Source: RGIG8775 sp045587785 (lineage in GTDB: Bacteria > Bacillota > Clostridia > Oscillospirales > CAG-272). Taken from it: DNA of 45,617 nucleotides. Positions 39,655-45,617 of the stretch are shown here, piece by piece. The notes beneath the pieces were generated by a model. The model saw only the letters and a program-made list of their open reading frames with translations. It was not told where the DNA came from and made no database searches. Within the stretch, counting starts at the first letter, position 1. Every line of letters begins with the position of its first letter. The stretch spans positions 1 to 45,617 of the forward strand of contig JAZNDA010000131.1 in NCBI GenBank assembly GCA_045587785.1, in the 5' to 3' direction. The translations under genes were made by a program, and so were the position numbers.

Positions 39655-40950
39655 ATGGATATTCTTTTGAGTATTGCTATTGCCCTGTTCGCGGGGCTTA
39701 TGATGACTCGTGTAATTAAACCTTTTGGTTTGCCCGCGGTGACGGCGTATTTGATCGCGGGCGTTTTGATCGGACCGTATTGCCTGGGTGCGCTCGGCAA
39801 TGTCGTCGGCATTGCGGGACTTGGCTTTGGTTCTATGGAGTATGTGGAGCATTTCGGTGTGATCTCGGATGTGGCACTCGGCTTTATCGCATTTTCCATC
39901 GGAAATGAATTCAGACTTTCTCAGCTTAGGCAGATCGGTAAGCAGGCAACCGTGATCGCGGTTTTCCAAGCACTTTCCGCTACACTTTTGGTGGACATCA
40001 CCCTGATCGTTCTCAGCCTTGTCCTCGGCGAAGATAAGCTGCCTATGGGCGTGGCTATCACACTCGGTGCCGTAGCAACTGCAACCGCGCCTGCGGCAAC
40101 GCTCATGGTCATCAGACAGTATAAGGCAAAGGGTAAGGTGACCGACATTTTGCTTCCTGTCGTTGCTTTGGATGATGCGGTCGGTCTGATCGTGTTTGCG
40201 GTGTCTTTCGGTGTTGCCAAAGGTATGGTGAGTGGCACGGTCGATATCTTTTCGGTTGTGGTCGATCCGCTGATCGAGATCGTGGCATCCTTGCTTCTCG
40301 GCGTGGTAATGGGCTTTTTGTTTGATAGAGTCGAAAGACTTTTCCATTCCAAGAGCAAGCGTTTGACTGTTTCCATTACTTTTGTCATCGTTACGGTTGC
40401 CATTACTATGCTGAAATTCCGTGTCGGACACATACATATCGGCTTTTCGTCGCTTCTCGCGTGTATGATGCTGGGTACTGTTTTCTGCAATATCTGCGAA
40501 ACCTCCGAGGAACTTATGGACCGTGTGGACAGATGGACCAACCCGTTGTTTGTTTTGTTCTTTGTCATCAGCGGTGCGGAGCTTGAGCTGAGCGTATTTG
40601 CGGATGTCGCCATCGTAGGGGTCGGCTTGGTATATATTATCTTCCGTTCGCTTGGAAAATATTATGGTTCATCGATCAGTGCAAGGATGACCAAATGCGA
40701 TGAAAAGATTGTCAAGTACCTGGGCATTACGCTTTTGCCGCAGGCAGGCGTGGCGCTGGGTATGTCGGTGACGGCAAAGCAGCTCGGTGTCTTTGAGGGA
40801 ACGCTGATCCGAAATATTATCCTGTTCTCGGTTCTGATCTATGAGCTTGTAGGACCTATGCTGACGAAGATTGCTCTGACCAAGGCAGGCGAAATTATCC
40901 CCGAAAACAAGAAATCGTCCAGAGTGGTCAATTCCGACCGAAAGAAATGA
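39655..40950 (+). CDS. Cation/proton antiporter (CPA2-type)
   Basis: 431 residues with about twelve hydrophobic segments (for example ILLSIAIALFAGLMMTRVI, AVTAYLIAGVLIGPYCLG, FGVISDVALGFIAFSIGNEF, ATVIAVFQALSATLLVDITLIVLSL). The ITLGAVATATAPAATLMVIRQYKAKG region and the later PVVALDDAVGLIVFAVSF correspond to the ion-site helices of Na+/H+ exchangers, with a DD pair in the second. There is no C-terminal RCK/TrkA domain, only a short basic tail. ATG at 39655 follows GAAGGGAAG. It may be cotranscribed with the UPF0340 gene. Whether it moves Na+ or K+ cannot be told. Confidence 0.88.
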   Translation: MDILLSIAIALFAGLMMTRVIKPFGLPAVTAYLIAGVLIGPYCLGALGNVVGIAGLGFGSMEYVEHFGVISDVALGFIAFSIGNEFRLSQLRQIGKQATVIAVFQALSATLLVDITLIVLSLVLGEDKLPMGVAITLGAVATATAPAATLMVIRQYKAKGKVTDILLPVVALDDAVGLIVFAVSFGVAKGMVSGTVDIFSVVVDPLIEIVASLLLGVVMGFLFDRVERLFHSKSKRLTVSITFVIVTVAITMLKFRVGHIHIGFSSLLACMMLGTVFCNICETSEELMDRVDRWTNPLFVLFFVISGAELELSVFADVAIVGVGLVYIIFRSLGKYYGSSISARMTKCDEKIVKYLGITLLPQAGVALGMSVTAKQLGVFEGTLIRNIILFSVLIYELVGPMLTKIALTKAGEIIPENKKSSRVVNSDRKK

Positions 40951-41067
40951 CAGCAGTTTTTGAACAACAAAACCAAAAACCCTTTTCAACATGAATAATT
41001 TTTGCTTTGGAAATTTGTTCACTTTAAACAACAATGCAAAAAATGGTGTGGAATTTTACTTTATCTA

Positions 41068-41096
41068 TTGACAAAACGAGAAGTTTGTGATATATT
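41068..41096 (+). promoter_or_regulatory. Sigma-A promoter of the lipoprotein gene
   Basis: Perfect TTGACA (41068-41073), 17-base spacer, TATATT (41091-41096), with an AT-rich upstream region. Confidence 0.87.
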
Positions 41097-41111
41097 ATTT
41101 ACATACCGTAA

Positions 41112-41152
41112 GCATGCCTGTGTGGCATGTACAATGCCGAAATGACATTGTA
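41112..41152 (+). other. Two adjacent hairpins in the lipoprotein 5' leader
   Basis: GCATGCC/GGCATGT (41112-41118 with 41124-41130) and TACAATG/CATTGTA (41130-41136 with 41146-41152). They lie between transcription start and ribosome site and may stabilise the mRNA. No known riboswitch is recognised. Confidence 0.5.
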
Positions 41153-41181
41153 GCAATTATTTATTTATTGGAGGAGAAAAC

Positions 41182-42138
41182 ATGAAATTTACGAAATTTT
41201 TGGCTCTTGCCTTGGTTGTTGTTATGGCAGTATTTGCCCTGGCATCCTGCGGTAAGCCGGCTGAAACCACCGGTGAGGGTCCCGAGACTACACTGGCACC
41301 TGAAACAACACAGGATCCCAATTCCGAGGCATGCACTCACAAGAACTCTCTTAAGAAGACCGGTAATGACAAGGCTGCTACATGTACCGAAGAAGGTTAT
41401 GTAGAGAGAAAGTGCACCAAGTGCGATGAGGTCGTTCAACAGAAGGTTGATATGCTCGCGCATGCATACAGCGAAGTTAAGAGCCTTGACGGTAAGTACA
41501 CCAGAAAGGTCTGCAGTATGTGTAAGGGAGTAGTCGTTGTTGATGAGGCAGGCGCAGAAGTCGCAGATGCTTCGGCAATCGTATTCCCCTTGTTCTCAGG
41601 TACATTTGAGGGTGTTAATACCCTTGCTGATGTTGCCAACCTTTTTGAGGGCTTTAACTTGACACCTATGTTCGCAAACATCGTTAAGAATGACCCCAAC
41701 GGTGAGATCTACCTTAACATTCCCTCGGGTAACGTTGCTGTTGCTCCCAACGGTTGTCTTGACCTTGTTGACGAGACTGCACAGCTTGTTGGTGAGGCAT
41801 TTACTCTTACCTTCCTTGCAAGATATGAGGAAACTCCCTCAGCCCCCACCGCTCTTCTCACATGGAATGTTGATGGTAACGCTCAGGTTATCCTTTCCGG
41901 CGACTCAGAGGGCAACTATCTGAACGCTGCTGGCGATGTTCTTGCAACGTCGGCAGGCAAGGGTTGGGATAGCTTCAAGGTTGTTTTCGCAGCTGACGGT
42001 AGCTACACCGTTTCCTTGAACGATGCTCAGATCGGTACCGGTACTGTTGTTACAACGGGTGCTACATCCTCGATCCGTTTCTTCGATAGCAAGAACCAGT
42101 TTGAGGCATATCTTGACGAGATCATTATCTCAAAATAA
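41182..42138 (+). CDS. Secreted lipoprotein of unknown function
   Basis: 318 residues. The signal peptide MKFTKFLALALVVVMAVFALASC ends in a lipobox (ALASC, Cys23), followed by a Thr/Glu/Pro-rich spacer. Residues about 51-120 carry CTHKNSLKK, ATCTEEGYVERKCTKCDEV and VCSMCKG, a Cys-rich repeat type seen in clostridial surface proteins. The rest (about 130-318) looks like a LamG/jelly-roll domain, from ITLTFLARYEE-like strands (EAFTLTFLARYEE), DSFKVVFAADGSYTVSLNDAQIGTG and a final FEAYLDEIIISK. Codon use is highly biased, hinting at strong expression. It has its own promoter and terminator. The ligand is unknown. Confidence 0.85.
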   Translation: MKFTKFLALALVVVMAVFALASCGKPAETTGEGPETTLAPETTQDPNSEACTHKNSLKKTGNDKAATCTEEGYVERKCTKCDEVVQQKVDMLAHAYSEVKSLDGKYTRKVCSMCKGVVVVDEAGAEVADASAIVFPLFSGTFEGVNTLADVANLFEGFNLTPMFANIVKNDPNGEIYLNIPSGNVAVAPNGCLDLVDETAQLVGEAFTLTFLARYEETPSAPTALLTWNVDGNAQVILSGDSEGNYLNAAGDVLATSAGKGWDSFKVVFAADGSYTVSLNDAQIGTGTVVTTGATSSIRFFDSKNQFEAYLDEIIISK

Positions 42139-42149
42139 GTTGAAAAACC

Positions 42150-42181
42150 AATGGGCTGTTGCATGGCAACATCCCATTTTT
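42150..42181 (+). terminator. Intrinsic terminator of the lipoprotein gene
   Basis: Stem 42150-42162 with 42166-42178 (AATGGG and TGTTGC blocks, one mismatch), ATG loop, then TTTTT. Confidence 0.87.
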
Positions 42182-42274
42182 CTGTGAAAATGTAAAAAAA
42201 GAAAAGCATTTGCGGCTAAACATTGCCATATTTGACAAAAAAGAAAAAATAGCCAAAAATTTAACAAATACTTA

Positions 42275-42303
42275 TTGATAAAATTTAGTATTTGTGATAT
42301 ATT
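42275..42303 (+). promoter_or_regulatory. Sigma-A promoter of pgk-tpiA
   Basis: TTGATA (42275-42280), 17-base spacer, TATATT (42298-42303), in a very AT-rich stretch. Confidence 0.83.
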
Positions 42304-42358
42304 ATAAGTTAGTAAAATTTATAGTTAACAAAAATTGTATGAAAGGCAGAAACCGAAC

Positions 42359-43558
42359 ATGACTTACAATAAGAAAAACATTGAAGACATTGATGTTGCG
42401 GGCAAGAAGGTTCTTGTACGTTGCGATTTCAATGTACCGCTGAAAGACGGCGTGATCACCAGTGACAAGAGAATCGTTGAGGCACTTCCCACCATTCGCT
42501 ACCTTCTTGATAAGGGCGCAAAAGTGATTCTTTGCTCTCACATGGGTAAGCCCAAGGGTGCTGTTGTAGCAAAATATTCGTTGGCTCCTGTTGCCGCAAA
42601 GCTCACTGAGCTTCTTGGTCAGACAGTTGAGCTTGCCGCAGATACCATTGGCGCAGATGCCAAGGCAAAGGTGGCGGCTTTGAAGGAAGGACAGGCTGTT
42701 CTTCTTGAAAACACCCGTTTTGACGCAGGTGAAGAAAAGAACGATCCCGCATTTGCTAAGGAGCTTGCTTCTTTGGCAGAGGTGTTTGTAAACGATGCAT
42801 TCGGTGCAGCTCACAGAGCACACGCTTCCACCGCAGGTGTGGCTGATCATCTCCCCGCTGTTTGCGGTTACCTGATTCAGAAGGAAATTTCTGTCATGGG
42901 TAAGGCTTTGGCTGACCCTGAGCGTCCTTTTGTTGCTATCCTTGGCGGCGCGAAGGTTTCCGATAAGCTGAACGTTATCAATAACCTTCTCACAAAGGTC
43001 GATACCCTCATTATCGGTGGCGGTATGGCGTATACCTTCCTTGTAGCAAAGGGCTACGGCATTGGTACTTCGCTGTTCGATGAGACCAAGGTTGACTACT
43101 GCCGTGAGATGCTCCAGAAGGCAGAGAAGAACGGCGTAAAGCTTCTTCTTCCCATTGATACCGTGGTTGCTAAGAGCTTCCCCGATCCGATCGACGGTGA
43201 CATTGAGGTCAAGACCGTTTCTTCCAGCGAGATTCCCGCAGATATGATGGGACTTGATATCGGCGAAAAGACCAGAGAGCTGTTTGCCGATGCCGCAAAG
43301 AACGCAAAGACCGTTGTTTGGAACGGCCCGATGGGCGTGTTCGAGAATCCCACCTTGGCAAAGGGAACCATTGCTGTTGCTAAGGCTCTTGCTGAGTCTT
43401 CTGCGATCACCATTGTTGGCGGCGGTGACTCTGCCGCAGCTTGTGAGCAACTTGGCTTTGCATCCGAGATCACCCATATTTCCACAGGCGGCGGCGCATC
43501 GCTTGAGTTCCTTGAGGGACTTGAACTGCCCGGTATCGCTTGCCTTCAGGACAAGTAA
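42359..43558 (+). CDS. pgk: Phosphoglycerate kinase
   Basis: Glycolytic enzyme that makes ATP from 1,3-bisphosphoglycerate. VLVRCDFNVPL near residue 20 is the PGK signature; SHMGKPKG, LLENTRFDAGEEKND, FVNDAFGAAHRAHAST, AILGGAKVSDKL and the ADP-loop VVWNGPMGVFE and VGGGDSAAA are all present. At 399 residues it is normal. ATG at 42359 is chosen; the frame extends to a TTG at 42335 that overlaps the AAAGG ribosome site. Codon use is strongly biased, as in rpsB. A hairpin separates it from tpiA, 58 bases downstream. No gapA gene lies in the window. Confidence 0.97.
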   Translation: MTYNKKNIEDIDVAGKKVLVRCDFNVPLKDGVITSDKRIVEALPTIRYLLDKGAKVILCSHMGKPKGAVVAKYSLAPVAAKLTELLGQTVELAADTIGADAKAKVAALKEGQAVLLENTRFDAGEEKNDPAFAKELASLAEVFVNDAFGAAHRAHASTAGVADHLPAVCGYLIQKEISVMGKALADPERPFVAILGGAKVSDKLNVINNLLTKVDTLIIGGGMAYTFLVAKGYGIGTSLFDETKVDYCREMLQKAEKNGVKLLLPIDTVVAKSFPDPIDGDIEVKTVSSSEIPADMMGLDIGEKTRELFADAAKNAKTVVWNGPMGVFENPTLAKGTIAVAKALAESSAITIVGGGDSAAACEQLGFASEITHISTGGGASLEFLEGLELPGIACLQDK

Positions 43559-43566
43559 AAAAGTGA

Positions 43567-43587
43567 CGGGGGAGAGCTTCTCCCCCG
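43567..43587 (+). terminator. Intercistronic hairpin between pgk and tpiA
   Basis: Nine-base stem CGGGGGAGA/TCTCCCCCG with a GCT loop, followed by ATTTTAT. The broken T-tract suggests partial termination or mRNA stabilisation, letting tpiA be read at a lower level. Confidence 0.7.
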
Positions 43588-43616
43588 ATTTTATCAAAAA
43601 GATTGGAGAGATAAAC

Positions 43617-44384
43617 ATGAATCCTTTGAAGAGAAGAACCGTTATCGCGGGTAACTGGAAGATGAATTTTACTCCCGCTGAAGCTACCGCATTTATCGGC
43701 GAGATCAAGCCTCTCGTCGTAGGCAAGGACAATTGCGATATCATTTTCTGTGCACCCTACGTGACCATTGCTGCCGCTATGGAAGCCGCAAAGGGAAGCA
43801 ATATCAAGATCGGTGCTGAGAACGTACATTTTGCACCTAAGGGCGCATATACGGGCGAGGTGTCGGCTGAAATGCTTAAGGCGATCGGCGTAGAGTACGT
43901 TATTATCGGTCACAGTGAGCGCCGTCAGTATTTCGGTGAGACCGATGAGACGGTAAACCTTCGCACCAAAGCCGCTCTTGAGGCAGGTCTTAAGGTCATC
44001 CTTTGCCTTGGCGAGGTAAAGGAGCAGAGACTTGCAGGTATCACCGATGAGGTGGTTGGCATGCAAACAAAGCTTGATCTTGCAGGTGTCAGTGCAGAAC
44101 AGCTTAAGAACGTTATCATTGCGTATGAGCCTGTCTGGGCGATCGGTACGGGACTTACCGCAACTCCCGAGCAGGCTGAGGAGACCTGCGGCGTGATCCG
44201 TAAGGTTCTGGCTTCGATGTATTCCGATGAGGTTGCAGAGTCGGTGACCATTCAGTACGGCGGCTCTATGAACGAGGGTAATGCTGCAGAGCTTCTTGCC
44301 AAGCCCAATGTGGACGGCGGTCTGATTGGTGGCGCGTCGCTTGTTGCCCAGAAGTTTAAGGCAATTGTGGATGCCGCTCAGTAA
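43617..44384 (+). CDS. tpiA: Triosephosphate isomerase
   Basis: Interconverts dihydroxyacetone phosphate and glyceraldehyde 3-phosphate. AGNWKMN near residue 11-17 has the active Asn and Lys, IIGHSERRQYFGE holds the catalytic His, and AYEPVWAIGTG (about 169-179) the catalytic Glu and the flexible loop; YGGSMN and GGLIGGASL close the phosphate site. At 255 residues it is normal. ATG at 43617 follows TTGGAGAG. It is cotranscribed with pgk, with the terminator at 44397 downstream. Confidence 0.97.
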   Translation: MNPLKRRTVIAGNWKMNFTPAEATAFIGEIKPLVVGKDNCDIIFCAPYVTIAAAMEAAKGSNIKIGAENVHFAPKGAYTGEVSAEMLKAIGVEYVIIGHSERRQYFGETDETVNLRTKAALEAGLKVILCLGEVKEQRLAGITDEVVGMQTKLDLAGVSAEQLKNVIIAYEPVWAIGTGLTATPEQAEETCGVIRKVLASMYSDEVAESVTIQYGGSMNEGNAAELLAKPNVDGGLIGGASLVAQKFKAIVDAAQ

Positions 44385-44396
44385 ATGAGATACTTC

Positions 44397-44425
44397 GACC
44401 GAGGACAAAGCTCCTCGGTCTTTTT
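44397..44425 (+). terminator. Intrinsic terminator of pgk-tpiA
   Basis: Eight-base stem GACCGAGG/CCTCGGTC, eight-base loop, then TTTTT. Confidence 0.9.
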
Positions 44426-44450
44426 ATTACAATAAATTCACAAAAAAGGC

Positions 44451-44479
44451 TTGTATATTTCAGATCAAATGACTATAAT
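44451..44479 (+). promoter_or_regulatory. Sigma-A promoter of the YugP-like gene
   Basis: TTGTAT (44451-44456), 17-base spacer, TATAAT (44474-44479), ending 19 bases before the start codon, so the leader is very short. Confidence 0.75.
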
Positions 44480-44498
44480 AGAAGCAGGGGGTGAGAAT

Positions 44499-45203
44499 AT
44501 GTTTATTGACTGGACGTATATTGTATTGGTGTTGCCTGCGGTGATCTTTTCTTTGTGGGCAAGTGCAAGGGTAAATTCAACCTTCAAAAAATATTCAAAA
44601 CAGCTTATCGGCTGTGGCATGACGGGCTATGATGCGGCGCGTATGATTCTTGATTATCACGGCTTGCAGAACGTGAGAATTGAGCGCGTGGGAGGAAATC
44701 TGACCGACCACTATAGCCCTAAAGAAAACGTGATACGCTTGTCGGATTCGGTCTATAACAGCCGAACTGCGGCGGCGGTGGGTGTTGCCGCCCACGAGTG
44801 CGGACATGCGGTGCAGCATGCGAAAGGGTACCTGCCCATTAAGATCCGAACAGCCATTGTTCCGATTACCAACATTGGTTCGAGATTGGCTATGCCGCTG
44901 ATTCTGATCGGCATTTTGCTGTCTTACAGTGCGTCGCAGTATATCAGTATTGCATATGTGGGCGTGGTGTGTTTTTCGCTGTGTGCGCTGTTTCAGCTTG
45001 TTACATTGCCTACCGAGTATAATGCCAGCTCAAGGGCAATGAAGGCACTGGAAAACGGCGGACGCCTATCGTCACAGGAACTGAGGGGGGCGAGACGGGT
45101 ACTGAGCGCGGCGGCACTCACCTACGTGGCTGCACTCGCCGTTTCTTTGATGCAGCTGCTAAGACTTTTGTTGCTTGTCAGAGGAAGCGACCGCAGAAGA
45201 TAA
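44499..45203 (+). CDS. YugP-like neutral zinc metallopeptidase, membrane-bound
   Basis: 234 residues. An N-terminal membrane segment (WTYIVLVLPAVIFSLWAS) is followed by a cytoplasmic- or exterior-facing domain with the zinc motif AAHECGHAVQH (HExxH form HECGH at about 103-107), then two hydrophobic segments (LAMPLILIGILLSYS, ISIAYVGVVCFSLCALF), the phrase LPTEYNASSRAMKAL and a last hydrophobic stretch. These are the features of the PF04298/YugP family, Firmicutes peptidases of unknown substrate. ATG at 44499 follows GGGGGTGAG; an upstream ATG near 44451-44466 lies in the promoter. It is a single gene. Confidence 0.9.
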   Translation: MFIDWTYIVLVLPAVIFSLWASARVNSTFKKYSKQLIGCGMTGYDAARMILDYHGLQNVRIERVGGNLTDHYSPKENVIRLSDSVYNSRTAAAVGVAAHECGHAVQHAKGYLPIKIRTAIVPITNIGSRLAMPLILIGILLSYSASQYISIAYVGVVCFSLCALFQLVTLPTEYNASSRAMKALENGGRLSSQELRGARRVLSAAALTYVAALAVSLMQLLRLLLLVRGSDRRR

Positions 45204-45207
45204 CGGG

Positions 45208-45247
45208 TAGCCTAAGTGGGCTTATTGCTTCGAGCCCGCTTAGGCTA
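45208..45247. repeat. Perfect-arm hairpin downstream of the YugP-like gene
   Basis: Fifteen-base arms 45208-45222 and 45233-45247 with one G-T pair and a ten-base loop. No T-tract follows on either strand, so it is a poor intrinsic terminator, but it is placed where one would be expected. Confidence 0.65.
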
Positions 45248-45325
45248 GGCAAGAAGAAATAATCCGAACCCGCCCTTGAGCCTACTAAAAAATGCAAAAA
45301 ACTTTAGTTTTTTGCCAAAAACCTA

Positions 45326-45354
45326 TTGACTTTTGAAACGAAAAGTGGTATAAT
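45326..45354 (+). promoter_or_regulatory. Sigma-A promoter of the tRNA gene
   Basis: TTGACT (45326-45331), 17-base spacer, TATAAT (45349-45354); 28 bases before the tRNA. Confidence 0.9.
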
Positions 45355-45382
45355 ACCGATGTTGCCGTAATAACGGCGGCAT

Positions 45383-45467
45383 GCGGGAGTGGCGGAACTG
45401 GCAGACGCGCACGTTTGAGGGGCGTGTGGTTATCACCGTACGGGTTCAATTCCCGTTTCCCGCACCA
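45383..45467 (+). tRNA. tRNA-Leu (anticodon GAG)
   Basis: 85 bases with encoded CCA. Acceptor GCGGGAG pairs with TTCCCGC, one G-T pair. The anticodon arm CACGT-TTGAGGG-GCGTG shows GAG, reading CUC/CUU leucine codons. A long variable arm (type II, as leucine requires) precedes GGGTTCAATTCCC, the T arm. It is flanked by its own promoter and a terminator. Confidence 0.96.
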
Positions 45468-45474
45468 AACAGTA

Positions 45475-45521
45475 GAAATCCGAACCCAAAGCCGGTAGGC
45501 GAAGGGTTCGGATTTCTTTTT
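45475..45521 (+). terminator. Intrinsic terminator of tRNA-Leu
   Basis: Thirteen-base perfect stem 45475-45487 with 45504-45516 (GAAATCCGAACCC), 16-base loop, then TTTTT. From here to 45617 I see no gene; a nine-base inverted repeat TTGGCATCA/TGATGCCAA lies at 45556-45564 and 45601-45609. Confidence 0.93.
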
Positions 45522-45617
45522 GTGTTCAGTGATATGTGATGTCAATCTGCTGTTGTTGGCATCACGCCCGAGCACCGCCCAAGTAAATATCCTTGATAGT
45601 TGATGCCAAACGAAAAC

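Noticed and set aside
42302..43744. Long open frame antisense to pgk (about 480 codons)
   Set aside because: Same cause: mirror of a strongly codon-biased gene; low-complexity Cys/Leu-rich translation.
45285..45575. Minus-strand frame of 96 codons over the tRNA-Leu
   Set aside because: It runs antisense through a clear tRNA, its promoter and its terminator.
45556..45609. Nine-base inverted repeat at the window end as an attachment site
   Set aside because: Too short, and the window ends directly after it; no integrase is in sight.
1..45617. CRISPR array, prophage or toxin-antitoxin module
   Set aside because: No regularly spaced repeats, phage structural genes or paired small toxin-antitoxin frames were seen on either strand.

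Overview
The window looks like a chromosomal segment from a spore-forming, low-to-mid GC member of the Clostridia, probably an uncultured gut lineage. The evidence is the ctsR-mcsA-mcsB-clpC stress operon with CtsR operators, a large Bacillus-type SRP RNA in front of dnaX-ybaB-recR, a T-box riboswitch, an IspH-ribosomal protein S1 fusion of the kind known from Clostridia, YlmC/YmxH-, YugP- and SpoIID-like genes, and many sigma-A promoters with 17-bp spacers and AGGAGG-like ribosome binding sites. There is no prophage, CRISPR array, complete insertion sequence or rRNA operon. Most of it is core genome; the novelty lies in regulation, gene fusions and small repeats.

Layout. 1-370: 3' end of an unidentified gene. 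423-5018 (minus): ctsR-mcsA-mcsB-clpC protein quality control operon, read from a promoter covered by CtsR boxes. 5099-7546 (minus): three-gene cell-wall operon (unknown protein, SpoIID-like protein with peptidoglycan-binding repeats, second peptidoglycan-binding protein) behind a sporulation-type promoter. 7568-10562 (plus): SRP RNA, dnaX (TTG start), ybaB, recR. 10670-15804 (minus): DUF951-yfhO-ruvA-ruvB, with a 266-bp MITE-like element between ruvA and ruvB. 15843-24110 (plus): ruvC, an RNA methyltransferase, ecfA1-ecfA2-ecfT, truA, cvpA-like, a ClpE-like ATPase and ylmC/ymxH, closely packed. 24146-26047: rpsB-tsf. 26087-27316: lone PTS EIIC. 27346-30919: YtrA-type GntR regulator with its palindromic operator and an ABC transporter. 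30930-31769: ZIP metal transporter. 31785-33442: tryptophan T-box and a stand-alone trpB. 33465-39060: RpiR regulator, HI0933-type flavoprotein, Cmk-PlsC fusion, IspH-S1 fusion. 39076-40950: UPF0340 protein and cation/proton antiporter. 41068-42181: lipoprotein. 42275-44425: pgk-tpiA. 44451-45203: YugP-like metalloprotease. 45326-45521: tRNA-Leu(GAG).

Most interesting points. (1) The Cmk-PlsC reading frame has an A10 run exactly at the domain junction; a -1 shift reaches a stop after two codons and would release a normal-sized CMP kinase. (2) The IspH-S1 frame has a strong internal AGGAGG-ATG at its domain junction. (3) A repeat family with TAGGGTGACAG termini occurs as one long and two short copies, and its ends supply the stop codons of dnaX, ruvA and the flavoprotein gene. 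(4) The SRP RNA is preceded by a 13-bp hairpin that copies the 3' strand of the SRP terminal helix, so the two structures exclude each other. (5) The peptidoglycan-binding operon has a SigE/SigK-like promoter. These are readings of the sequence alone; no database search was possible.
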